Positions 1 to 8,364 of a stretch of DNA of 48,457 nucleotides are shown here, in pieces. Origin of the DNA: Streptosporangiaceae bacterium (GTDB lineage Bacteria > Actinomycetota > Actinomycetes > Streptosporangiales > Streptosporangiaceae); the NCBI GenBank assembly GCA_019239975.1, contig JAFAZE010000149.1, forward strand, positions 1 through 48,457, in the 5' to 3' direction. Every line of letters begins with the position of its first letter. Position 1 is the first letter of the stretch. A program made the translations under genes and the position numbers. The notes under the pieces were generated by a model. The model ran no database searches. It saw only the letters and a list, made by a program, of their open reading frames with translations, and was not told the origin of the DNA.

Positions 1-4
1 GGGG

Positions 5-72
5 CTTGGTGCGGGGACGGGGCCTGGTGCGGGGACGGGCCTGGTGCGGGGACGGGCCTGGTGCGGGGACGG
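5..72. repeat. 17-bp tandem repeat, about four copies
   Basis: Four near-identical units of CCTGGTGCGGGGACGGG follow one another at the window edge; the first has T for C and one extra G lies between units 1 and 2. The array ends about 30 bp downstream of the stop codon of the mannosyltransferase on the minus strand. It may continue beyond the window. It is one of several short tandem arrays near gene ends in this window. Confidence 0.85.
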
Positions 73-104
73 CGAGCCCGCTCCGCCTCGCGGGAGGGGC
101 TCCG

Positions 105-1487
105 TTACGGCGTCGGCCCGACCGGGCGGGGGTTGGGGGTATGCCCGCCGTTGAAATGCAGCAGCGCGAGGCCGCCGGTGACCAGCGTCAGCCAGCGTGT
201 CAGCGAGTTGCGCGGCAGCAGCGCGAGGGTCACCCACGCGATCGACGCGTACCAGGGCAGCGACCACGGCGCGACCGCGACCCACGCGAACGTCAGCGCG
301 CAGGTGGCCGCCACCACGGTGGGCACGTCCGGCGACAGCCGGTTGTACAGGTACCACGCCAGCGCGATCATCAGAGGCGGCCACAGCAGGCCGATCAGCG
401 TCGAGGTCGCGTACCTGTGGCCCAGGTGATTCCCGATCAGCTGCACCAGGCGCCAGATAGACGGCGAGATCACCAGCGTCGAGGCCTTTTCCAGCGGCTT
501 CAGGGCGTGGAGCCCGTAGCTGAAGCCGTACAGCGCCAGCGCGGTCACCGCCGCGACCGCCCCGGTACGCACCAGCCGTATCCAGGCCCGCTCGCGCAGC
601 AGCGGAACCGCGATGCCCAGCGCGACGAATACCGCGTTCACCTTGATGCCTGCCGCCACGCCGACCACCACGCCCACCGCGGCGTCGTGCCACACGGTCG
701 TGCCGCGCCGCGACAGCAGGATCGCCACTATCGCCGCCAGCGCGACGAGGGCATCCAGGTGGCCGCCCACGACCAGCTGCTCGATCAGCAGCGGGTTCGC
801 CACCCAGATCAGCCCGGCGCGCACCGGGTTGGCCGCCGTCCGGAGCAGCAGGTAACCCGCGAGGAGGAATGCCGCGCCGGTGATGATCATCAGGCCCCAG
901 ATCGTCGCCCACGGCCGGCTGCCGCCCGCCAGCGCCGCGCCCAGCTGCGTCCACGTCGCGACCGGGCCGTACACCGACGGGGTGTGCTGCCACTGGTTGC
1001 CGACGAGAACCGTATACGGGTTGTGCAGGTGGCCCGGGAGGTCGGCGGGGACGAAGACGTACGGATCGTGGCCCAGCGCGGCGATGCGGCCGTACGCCGC
1101 GTAGCTGGCCGGGTCTGACGAGCCGACCGGCGTGATGTTCACCAGGACCGCGACCGCCGCGGCCGCGGTCCAGAAGACGTGCCGCGGGTCCGGCCTCCAG
1201 CCCCGGCTGTTGGCCCACAGCATCCCGGCCAGGCCCAGCACGCACAGGCTGATCCCCGTGTACATGATGAGATCGGCCGCGAGGGCCGATAGCTGGGGCG
1301 CGCCGAGCCGGTGCGCCAGCGCCGTCAGCGGAAGCCACACCGGAAGGGCCGTGGCGCTCGGCGCCGGCGCGGTCGCGCACAACCCGACGAACGCCACCCC
1401 GGCCAGCCCCAGCGCGCTCAGCGTCACCGCGGGCAGCGGCCGGGCGAGCGGGCTGTGCGCGAGCACCCTGATGAGCACGCCCATCAT
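105..1487 (-). CDS. Polyprenol-phosphate-mannose-dependent mannosyltransferase-like membrane protein (GT87/MptB type)
   Basis: A polytopic membrane protein of about 460 residues with at least ten hydrophobic segments. It is expected to transfer mannose from polyprenyl-phosphate mannose to a lipid or lipoarabinomannan-type acceptor on the outer face of the membrane. The early segment with 'SSDPASYAAYGRIAALG' followed by 'DPYV' and the 'SVYGPVATW' motif is typical of MptA/MptB and DUF2029 glycosyltransferases; the acidic residues in the first loop are the likely catalytic ones. The open frame extends to 1694 but its first 69 residues are charged and proline-rich with no family resemblance, so the ATG pair at 1487/1484 is preferred. 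It stands alone, with 480 bp of non-coding DNA upstream. The exact acceptor cannot be inferred. Confidence 0.75.
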   Translation of the reverse strand: MMGVLIRVLAHSPLARPLPAVTLSALGLAGVAFVGLCATAPAPSATALPVWLPLTALAHRLGAPQLSALAADLIMYTGISLCVLGLAGMLWANSRGWRPDPRHVFWTAAAAVAVLVNITPVGSSDPASYAAYGRIAALGHDPYVFVPADLPGHLHNPYTVLVGNQWQHTPSVYGPVATWTQLGAALAGGSRPWATIWGLMIITGAAFLLAGYLLLRTAANPVRAGLIWVANPLLIEQLVVGGHLDALVALAAIVAILLSRRGTTVWHDAAVGVVVGVAAGIKVNAVFVALGIAVPLLRERAWIRLVRTGAVAAVTALALYGFSYGLHALKPLEKASTLVISPSIWRLVQLIGNHLGHRYATSTLIGLLWPPLMIALAWYLYNRLSPDVPTVVAATCALTFAWVAVAPWSLPWYASIAWVTLALLPRNSLTRWLTLVTGGLALLHFNGGHTPNPRPVGPTP

Positions 1488-1966
1488 GGCCTCGACGCGG
1501 CCACCGGGTATGGGCGGCTCGGCAAGCTCCCGCCGCGGCGCCTCGACCGTACCGCGTGCCGGCCCGTTCGGGGGTGACCCTAGGTCCGCAGGGCCGCGCT
1601 GTGTCTCCCGCTCGCTTCCGGCGCGCGTCAAGGCGCCGCCTTCCCTCGTCGCTCCCGCGTCGCCCCTGGGATGGGGAAAACACCGTCCAGGCAACGCCGC
1701 GCCCCTGCAACTCGCTCATGCTGTGGCGGATCTACCGGCACGCCCGTTGCTCCTCTCGCGTGCTCCCGGGGACGGGGGCGACGGCCCACGGAATAACACG
1801 GCTCAGTTGTGCGGCCACTTCGCGAGGCGGAGCAACACAGAAGCCAAGGTTACGTCAGGTTTGCATGCAACGCGCGAGGCACGCAGAGCAACTGCTGAGA
1901 TCACCATTCGCGCTATTCGGCGATCGCCCGAATACAACCCCGGCAGCCAATTACAACGCTACAGGA
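1488..1966. other. Non-coding gap with possible promoter of the mannosyltransferase
   Basis: No convincing gene on either strand. It is clearly lower in G+C than its flanks around 1780-1960. It contains the perfect 10-bp palindrome TTGCATGCAA at 1861-1870 and an inverted pair ATTCGG/CCGAAT at about 1916-1934. These could be operator half-sites for the leftward mannosyltransferase, but no promoter hexamers can be assigned with confidence. Confidence 0.4.
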
Positions 1967-3211
1967 TTAACGGGTCACCCGCTCCGAGGTCAGCGTGAGT
2001 CCCGCCGCCCTGAGCCGGGCCGCCAGCGCGGCGCCCATCGCGGTGGCGGGCGTGAGGACGCCGACGCGGGCGGGCAAGGCGTCGCGGTCCAGCGCGAGGC
2101 ACAGGGCGCTCTCGCCGAGCATCACCGCGGTCGCGGCGTAGCCTGGATCCCCGCGCGCCGCGACCTTGCTCACGTACCGCGCCCCGGCCGGGGTCCGGGC
2201 GTGGACCTCCATGCGGAAGTACCCGGTGCGCCGGGTCTTCTCGCTCGGCCCCTCGCCGGGTTTGGGCAGGAACCGGCCGAGAACCGTCCTGGAAGGCCCG
2301 AAGGACAGCCCGGCCGCCAGGGCCAGCAGCCCGCCGGTGACCGCCACCGCCAGCGCGGGGGCCGCCGGCCCGGCGCCGAAGCCGGTCACCTCCCGGTAGC
2401 GGAACCGGCGGCCGTAGGCCCAGCCCTGCAGGGCGTTGCTGCGCCGCACGACCCGGGTGTTGACGCCCGCCATGACGAACGGGCCGACCCAGATCCCGAG
2501 GTCGCGGTCGTAGTGCGGGCGCACAAGATCGGATGCGCGGACGGTGGCCGGCTCGGCGGCCCGGTCCGGGCTGAGCGCATAGGGATCGCCGGCCCTGCGG
2601 CGCTGCTCGGGGCCGGAGCGTACCTCGTTCAGCTCGCCCATAGCGGACGCGAGCGTGCCGCCGCTGACACCGCCCCGCAGCGCCGTCACCACCAGCGTCG
2701 TGTCCTCCAGCTCCCCCGTTCCCCCGTCGTCCGCGGCGGCCGCCTGATGCGTCAGCAGGACGCCCAGGTCTGAGGGGATCGAGTCGAAGCCGCAGCTGTG
2801 CACGATGCGGGCGCCGGTGCCCTTGGCCACGTCGTGGTAGCGGCCGGCGCTCTCCCGCATGAACAGCACCTCGCCGGACAGGTCCGCGTAATCGGTGCCC
2901 GCGCTCGCGCACGCCTCCACCAGGGCAAGCCCGCGGTGCCGGTAGGGCCCGACCGCGGAGACGACCACCCGGGCAGCGCCGGCGAGTGCCGCCAGCGACG
3001 CGGGATCCGCTGAATCGGCGACGAGCACCGGCCACGCCGACGCCCGCTCGCCCAGCTCGCCGCGTACGGCGGTCATGCGTTCCAGGGACCGTCCGGCGAG
3101 CCCGATCCGCGTGCCTGGCGGCGCGTGGCCCGCCAGGTACCCGGCCGTCAGCCGGCCGGCGAATCCGCTGGCGCCGAACAGCACCACGTCCAGGTCACGG
3201 TCAGCGTTCAC
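1967..3211 (-). CDS. Saccharopine-dehydrogenase-family / trans-acting enoyl-reductase-like oxidoreductase
   Basis: 414 residues. The N-terminus has a Rossmann fold ('VVLFGASGFAGRLTAGYLA', residues about 9-27) matching the NAD(P)-binding domain of saccharopine dehydrogenase-like proteins. The run 'VVSAVGPYRHRGLALVEACA' and 'GTDYADLSGE' are diagnostic of the actinobacterial subgroup that includes the trans-acting enoyl reductases of mycobacterial lipid synthesis (Rv2449c/Rv2953 type). A C-terminal hydrophobic stretch (about residues 270-300) suggests membrane association, as in that subgroup. No lipid-synthesis neighbours are present, so the substrate is unknown; lysine biosynthesis is unlikely. 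The start ATG at 3211 is directly before the Rossmann strand. Confidence 0.8.
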   Translation of the reverse strand: MNADRDLDVVLFGASGFAGRLTAGYLAGHAPPGTRIGLAGRSLERMTAVRGELGERASAWPVLVADSADPASLAALAGAARVVVSAVGPYRHRGLALVEACASAGTDYADLSGEVLFMRESAGRYHDVAKGTGARIVHSCGFDSIPSDLGVLLTHQAAAADDGGTGELEDTTLVVTALRGGVSGGTLASAMGELNEVRSGPEQRRRAGDPYALSPDRAAEPATVRASDLVRPHYDRDLGIWVGPFVMAGVNTRVVRRSNALQGWAYGRRFRYREVTGFGAGPAAPALAVAVTGGLLALAAGLSFGPSRTVLGRFLPKPGEGPSEKTRRTGYFRMEVHARTPAGARYVSKVAARGDPGYAATAVMLGESALCLALDRDALPARVGVLTPATAMGAALAARLRAAGLTLTSERVTR

Positions 3212-3255
3212 GCGGCCATGTTAGGGATCATGCCGGGCCCGCACCAGCCCGGGAG

Positions 3256-4466
3256 TCAGGGATCTTTTCGCCCGGCGTCCTCGGGGTCGAGCGCCTCGTG
3301 CTCTGGCGACGGCCGGGAGGGCCGGGCCTGCGCGTCGCCGGGCAGCGCCTCCGGTGCCGCCGCGACGTCCGCGTCCGGCACCGCGGCGGCCGCACCCGGC
3401 CACTGCTTGAGCTCCACCTGCGGGATCAGCAAGGTAGCGAGGAAGGCGAGCGCGGCGACCGGCACCGCGACGAGGAACACCGTCTGGATCGACTCGGCGT
3501 AGCCGGCCACGAAGCCCTGGTGCACGGCGGCGGGCAGGTGGCCCAGCAGCGCGGGGGTGGCGTTCGCGGCGCTGAGACCGTGCGGCAGGCTCACCCCGTG
3601 CAGGTGCTTCGCCAGGTTGCCGACCAGCACGTTGGCGAAGATCGCGCCGAAGATGGCGGTGCCGAACGACCCGCCGATCGAGCGGAAGAACGTGGCGCCG
3701 GACGTCGCGACGCCCAGTTCGCCGTGCGGCACGCCGTTCTGCACGATGATCACAAGCACCTGCATGACGCCGCCGATGCCCATGCCGAGCACGAGCATGT
3801 ACAGGGCGTCCAGGGCGGTCGGCGTGCCGGGGCCCATCAGCGACAGCAGGTACAGGCCGAGGGTCATCACCGCGGAACCCGCGATCGGGAAGAACCGGTA
3901 CCTGCCGGTCCGCGAGATGATCTGGCCGGACGTGATCGAGACCGCGAGCAGCCCGGCCATCAGCGGCAGCAGGTACACGCCGGAGACGGTCGGCGAGATG
4001 CCGCGGACGACCTGGAAGAACGCGGGCAGGTAGGTGATCGCGCCGAACATCGCGAAGCCGACGATGAAGCCGGTCACGCTGGTCACCGAGAACGTGCGCA
4101 GCCTGAACAGGTGCAGCGGCAGCACCGGCTCGGCGGCCCGACGTTCCACGAGGCGGCCTGGAAGAAGATCTTCCGGCCGTACTGGTCGCCCAGTTTGCCC
4201 CACAGCGGTGTCGACACCGTGGTGGCGAGCAGGTACGCGGTGATGACCCAGGCGATGTGCGAACCGCCCTTGAGGTCCCCGACGATCGTCGGCAGCGCCG
4301 TGGACACGATCGTCTGGTCCAGCGCGGCGAGCAGCATGCCGAGCATGAGCGCGCCGATGATGAGCAGGATGCGGCGGCGGCTGAGCCCGGGCAGGGCGCC
4401 GTTGCCGTCGGTGGCCCCGGCGGGCGGCTGGGGACCGCTGGGCGGCGCGGGAGTGGCTGAAGCCAT
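3256..4466 (-). pseudogene. DHA2-family MFS multidrug transporter, internally deleted and frameshifted
   Basis: The 5' part (ATG at 4466) encodes the first two transmembrane segments of a 14-TM drug:H+ antiporter, with 'LDQTIVSTALPTIVGDL' and 'WGKLGDQYGRK'. At about 4150 the sequence jumps in another frame to the 'RRAAEPVLPLHLF' motif, which normally lies about 200 residues later, then continues through the C-terminal helices to the stop at 3256. TM3 to about TM7 are therefore missing and the reading frame is broken at the same point. No functional exporter can be made. The start overlaps the stop of the upstream tetR-like remnant (TGATG), so the two were once a translationally coupled regulator-pump pair. 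An assembly error at the junction is the main alternative. Confidence 0.8.
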
Positions 4467-4742
4467 CAGTGGTCGTCCTTCCCCGTGATGTGACGCAACG
4501 CTGAGTCCTCGGGCAGCCCATCGGCGAGCGCGCGGAAGCCAGGTCAACGAGCCGGTCGAGCGGCACCGTGCCGCCGGAGGGCCCAGAAGGTCATGCTGGC
4601 GCGGAACACGCCGACGGCCGTGGCGGCGAGCAGCCCGGGATACGGATCGCGCTCCGGGTCCGCGCCGAGCCGTTCGGCGAGCCCCTCGGTGATGGCGCGC
4701 TCCACCATCGCCATCTGCGCGGCAAGGGCCACGCCAAGTTTA
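4466..4742 (-). pseudogene. TetR-family regulator remnant (C-terminal part, frameshifted)
   Basis: Only the ligand-binding C-terminal part is left: 'ERAITEGLAERLGADPERDP' leads into 'FRASMTFWALR', typical of actinobacterial TetR regulators beside DHA2 pumps. The DNA-binding helix-turn-helix half is absent; the similarity stops at about 4742, just downstream of the DUF222 gene. Two single-base frame changes are needed to read on, near 4575 (to 'GGTVPLDRLVDLA') and near 4525 (to 'RALADGLPEDSALRH'). The restored frame ends in TGA that overlaps the ATG of the transporter remnant. The regulator is dead, like its partner. Confidence 0.65.
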
Positions 4743-4780
4743 CATGGTATGCAGCAAGAGCCTGGCCGCGGCGGGGGTGA

Positions 4781-6376
4781 TTACCCCGCTCGGGCGGGCG
4801 GCCCGTGACTCCGCAGTACCTGTCCCCAGGGGGAGCGGGCCTCGGTGGTTCCATCCGGGAGCAGCAAGATCGACCAGCCCCACCGGTGCACACAGACTTG
4901 GTGGTGGAATTCGCACAAGAGCACGCATGACTGCACACTTGTCGGGCCACTGTCGGCTCTGTGCACGAGATGATGCACTTCACAGGCTGCGGCGGGCCGG
5001 TCACAGCCCCCCGCCCACTCACACCGCCCCCTCGCCCGCAAGATCACCGCCCGCCGGATATGCGCGGGGACGGTAGCCGCCACACCGACATCCAGCGGGA
5101 GACTGGACGCATTGAACGGGGCACCCAGCAGCCGGGACCGCAGGTAGGCGGCCAGTCCGGCCGGGCCGGACAGCGCGTTCACGGCCATGCCCAGCAGCGT
5201 GCGCCGCAGCCGCGCTTGCGCCTCCCCGGTCATCGGGGCGGGCGGGGCACAGGTGCATTTGCCGCACTCGCAGCCGCACTGCTTACCGCGATCCAGGCCG
5301 TGCGCGCCGGTCCACAGCTCGGCCATCTGGTCCAGCATCTCCCAGTCCGGGTGCCCGGTCACCACCGGGATGACCGTGGCGTCACAGGTCGCCGCCTGGG
5401 CATCCGTGCCGGTCAGGTAGCCGGGTTCCCCGGCCCTGGCGGCCAGCCAGACGGCCTCCAGCTCCGGCGCCCCGTCCAGGCCGCGCAGCTGCGACAGCGG
5501 CACGATGACCTGCGCCTGGGTGGGCTGCCCGGCCCGCTCCGGCAGCATCCCGGCGGCGATCAGCAGCTTCAGCGCCTCTTCGAGAGCGTCGTGCTTGCGC
5601 TGGTCCTCGGTGCGCAGATCCTCCGGCCCCCGGTTCTTGCCCAAAGCGTCCAGAACCGCCTGCAAGGATGTGGCGCACGTCGGGCTGAGATTGCCGGCCA
5701 GGACTCCGGCGCCGTCGAACGTGGTCTCCAGCCGCACTCGCCGGTCATCAAAGTTCTTGTCCTCATCCGGGTCCAGCTGCTGAGAGCGCGCCCTCTCGTA
5801 CATGTCGGCGGCCAGGATCACCAGATCCGTGAACGGCACCCCACTTGCTGCGGCGGCCAGCAGGATCTCGTCCGCCGCCGCCCGGTTCTCCTCCGGAAGC
5901 CGGTCCGACCACCCGCAGAGCTGGCGAGCCCAAGATTCGGAGATGTCCCCGGCGGCGAGCGCGTCGCGGATACCGGGGTGGGCGGCCAGCCGCCGCATCC
6001 ACCCGGCCGCGCCCTTGGCGGCCCCCTTGGTCACCCGGATCACGTACATCAGCCACGGCACCGGGCCGCCATGCCCATCCGCCTCGTAGCCGCTGGAGGC
6101 GGTGAACGCGGCCAGCAACGCGGCGTGCGCCGCGGTCTGCATCGCCTGCGCCTGCCCGAGCGCGACCAGCGCCTCGGCCTGCGCCGCCGACGGCAGCGCG
6201 GCCATGTCGGTGGCGTTGAGGTAGCCCAGGGCGGAGTGCATCATCGCCAGCGCGTCCGCCAGCGTCGCGGGGACGGCAGCACCGCCGGAGCAGGCGCCCG
6301 CGCCGACCGGCTGGGCGAACTCGCCGCTTTGGCCGGGTCCGTTTCCCTCGCCACAGTCTTCGGGCTGGGTAACCAC
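4781..6376 (-). CDS. DUF222 / HNH endonuclease-domain protein (13E12 repeat type)
   Basis: About 531 residues. The first two thirds are the alanine-rich DUF222 region, recognised by 'AGWMRRLAAHPGIRDALAAG' followed by 'ISESWARQLCGW'. The C-terminus is an HNH nuclease: 'CEWAGGCDRPAAACEVHH' with a later 'LLCEFHHQVCVH', supplying the metal-binding Cys/His set. A cysteine-rich insert ('CGCECGKCTC') lies at about 360. Such genes occur in many near-identical copies in mycobacteria (REP13E12) and other actinobacteria, and behave as insertion targets or mobile-like repeats; their role is unknown. The open frame starts at 6451, but a strong GGAGGAGGTG is placed to serve the GTG at 6376. It lies directly upstream of the truncated tetR remnant. 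Confidence 0.8.
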   Translation of the reverse strand: MVTQPEDCGEGNGPGQSGEFAQPVGAGACSGGAAVPATLADALAMMHSALGYLNATDMAALPSAAQAEALVALGQAQAMQTAAHAALLAAFTASSGYEADGHGGPVPWLMYVIRVTKGAAKGAAGWMRRLAAHPGIRDALAAGDISESWARQLCGWSDRLPEENRAAADEILLAAAASGVPFTDLVILAADMYERARSQQLDPDEDKNFDDRRVRLETTFDGAGVLAGNLSPTCATSLQAVLDALGKNRGPEDLRTEDQRKHDALEEALKLLIAAGMLPERAGQPTQAQVIVPLSQLRGLDGAPELEAVWLAARAGEPGYLTGTDAQAATCDATVIPVVTGHPDWEMLDQMAELWTGAHGLDRGKQCGCECGKCTCAPPAPMTGEAQARLRRTLLGMAVNALSGPAGLAAYLRSRLLGAPFNASSLPLDVGVAATVPAHIRRAVILRARGRCEWAGGCDRPAAACEVHHLVHRADSGPTSVQSCVLLCEFHHQVCVHRWGWSILLLPDGTTEARSPWGQVLRSHGPPARAG

Positions 6377-6473
6377 CGGGCGGACACCTCCTCCCATGGT
6401 GCGCGTGTGGTCCTGAACGCTGAAATTCGTGACGCTTTGGCAGGCCCGCACTGCGGGGGAGATTGAATCCCTT

Positions 6474-6492
6474 GCCGGCCAGATCGGCCGGC
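6474..6492. other. Small perfect inverted repeat in the DUF222 gene leader
   Basis: GCCGGCC and GGCCGGC flank a 5-nt loop. The hairpin falls between the proposed promoter and the start of the DUF222 gene and 110 bp beyond the recN stop on the same strand orientation, so it could be a leader structure. There is no T-tract, so a classical terminator is not claimed. Confidence 0.4.
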
Positions 6493-6513
6493 GCTCGCTC
6501 GATGCTTAGTTCG

Positions 6514-6541
6514 AGAATACCATACCTGCGGGAGATCGCAA
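6514..6541 (-). promoter_or_regulatory. Candidate sigma-70-type promoter for the DUF222/HNH gene
   Basis: Reading leftward, TTGCGA (6541-6536) and TATTCT (6519-6514) are separated by 16 nt in an unusually AT-rich patch. Transcription would begin near 6507, leaving about a 130-nt leader to the GTG at 6376. Only sequence resemblance supports this. Confidence 0.35.
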
Positions 6542-6636
6542 GGCCATCTCCCGAGGAGAGTTTCGACTGCGAGAAGCTGTGGTTGGGGCCGCGGGTGCAC
6601 TTGGGGCCGGATCTGCGCTTGGGCTGGCGGGTGGCG

Positions 6637-8364
6637 TTACTCCGGCGCTCCGGTCTGCTCCGCGGCCAGGGCCAGCAGTTCCGCGGCGTGGGCCTGTCCG
6701 AACTCGGAGTCTTCCAGGCCGGCCAGCATGCGGGACAGCTCGCGTACCCGGCCGGCGTGGTCCAGGCGGATGACGCCGCTGCTCGTGACGCTGCCGTCGT
6801 CGGACTTCGCGACAACCAGGTGGTTGTCGGCGAAGGCGGCCACCTGCGGGAGGTGCGTGACCACGATCACCTGGGCCAGGCGTGCCAGCCTGGCCAGGCG
6901 GCGGCCGATCTCCACGGCGGCCTTGCCGCCGACGCCGGCGTCCACCTCGTCGAACACGAACGTCGGCACCGGGTCGGCACCGGCGAACACGACCTCGATG
7001 GCGAGCATCACGCGGGACAGCTCGCCGCCCGACGCGCCCTTGTGCAGCGGCAGCGCCGGCGCGCCCGGATGCGCGGCCAGCCGGATCTCGATGTCGTCGG
7101 CGCCGTGCGGCCCGGGCTCGCCCAGTTCGGAGACCACGACCGTGAGCCGGGCGTGCGGCATGGCCAGCGCGGTCAGTTCCGCGGTGACGTCGGCGGCGAA
7201 CTTCTCACCGGCAGCCCGGCGCAGCTCGGTCAGCTGGCCGGCGAGCTCGGCGACCCGGGCCGCGAGCTGCGCCTCCTCCGCCGCCAGGCCGGCGATCCGG
7301 TCGTCGTCGGAATCCAGCTCCGCCAGCCGCGCGGATGCCCGCTTGGACCAGTCGAGCACGGCGGCCACATCGTTGCCGCTGGAACCGTACGCGTTTATCA
7401 GCCTCGTCAGCAGCGCCCGTCGTTCCTGGATCGCGGCGAGGCGGGCGGGGTCGGCGTCGGTCGAGTCCGCGTAGGAGGCCAGCTCCGCCGCGACGTCCGA
7501 TACCAGATAGGCGGCCTCCGACAACCGGGCCGCAAGGCCCTCCAGGACCTGGTCGTGCTGCCGCACCGCGTCCAGCGCCTGCCGTGCGTGGCCGAGCAGC
7601 GTCACCGCGTCGGCGCCCTCCACCGCGGTCGCGGTCGGGTCGCCGAGCAGCGCCTCGTGCGCGGTCGTCGCGGCGGCGTGCAGCGCGTCCGCGTTGGCCA
7701 GCCGTTCCTCCTCCGCGAAAAGCGCGGCGTCCTCGCCCTCAGCCGGCTCGGCCTGCTCGATCTCGGCCAGCCCGAACCTCAGGACCTCCGCCTCCGCGGA
7801 GCGCTCGCGCGCCGCCGCTGTCAGCTCGGCCAGCTCGTTGCTCACCTGCTGGTGCCGGGTGTAGGCGCGGTGGTAATCGGAAAGCACCACCGCGAGCTCC
7901 GGGCCGCCGTACCGGTCCAGCGCCTCGCGTTGCCGTCCCGGCCTGAGCAGCTGCTGCTGGTCGGCCTGGCCGTGCACGGCCACCAGGTCGTCGGAGAGGT
8001 AGGTGAGCAGCGACACCGGCACCGACCTGCCGCCCGCGTGGGCGCGGGACCGGCCTTCGGACGACACCGACCGGCTGAGCACCAGGGTTGCCCCGTCATC
8101 GTCGAGTTCCCCGCCGGCCTCTTCCACCTGCCGGGCCACCCGCCCGTCCGGATCGGTACGCAGCCGCCCCTCGACGACGGCGCGCTGCGCGCCCGGGCGC
8201 ACCCGCGCCGGATCCGCCCGGCCCCCGAACAGCAGGCCCAGCCCAGTGACGACCATCGTCTTCCCGGCGCCGGTCTCGCCGGTCAGGGCGGTGAAACCAG
8301 GGGAAAGCTCCAGCACCGCGTCGTCGATGACCCCGAGTCCGGTGATGCGGACTTCCTCAAGCAT
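6637..8364 (-). CDS. recN: DNA repair protein RecN
   Basis: 575 residues, usual for this SMC-like ATPase of double-strand-break repair. The Walker A motif 'TGETGAGKT' is at residues 28-36, a long coiled-coil-rich middle follows, then the ABC signature 'KGASGGELSRVMLAIE' and Walker B 'FVFDEVDAGVGG', ending with the H-loop region 'QVIVVTHLPQVAAFAD'. The ATG at 8364 begins the conserved 'MLEEVRITGLGVIDDA' and overlaps the end of the NAD kinase gene by 8 bp, so the two are translationally coupled. The order tlyA-nadK-recN is the one found in mycobacteria and streptomycetes. Confidence 0.95.
   Translation of the reverse strand: MLEEVRITGLGVIDDAVLELSPGFTALTGETGAGKTMVVTGLGLLFGGRADPARVRPGAQRAVVEGRLRTDPDGRVARQVEEAGGELDDDGATLVLSRSVSSEGRSRAHAGGRSVPVSLLTYLSDDLVAVHGQADQQQLLRPGRQREALDRYGGPELAVVLSDYHRAYTRHQQVSNELAELTAAARERSAEAEVLRFGLAEIEQAEPAEGEDAALFAEEERLANADALHAAATTAHEALLGDPTATAVEGADAVTLLGHARQALDAVRQHDQVLEGLAARLSEAAYLVSDVAAELASYADSTDADPARLAAIQERRALLTRLINAYGSSGNDVAAVLDWSKRASARLAELDSDDDRIAGLAAEEAQLAARVAELAGQLTELRRAAGEKFAADVTAELTALAMPHARLTVVVSELGEPGPHGADDIEIRLAAHPGAPALPLHKGASGGELSRVMLAIEVVFAGADPVPTFVFDEVDAGVGGKAAVEIGRRLARLARLAQVIVVTHLPQVAAFADNHLVVAKSDDGSVTSSGVIRLDHAGRVRELSRMLAGLEDSEFGQAHAAELLALAAEQTGAPE

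Noticed and set aside
6..1118. Long plus-strand frame opposite the mannosyltransferase
   Set aside because: Arg/Pro/Ala/Gln-rich shadow of a real membrane-protein gene on the other strand; no motif or ribosome-binding site.
1959..3035. Second minus-strand frame inside the reductase gene
   Set aside because: Arg/Gly-rich frame-shifted shadow of the reductase; no homology pattern.
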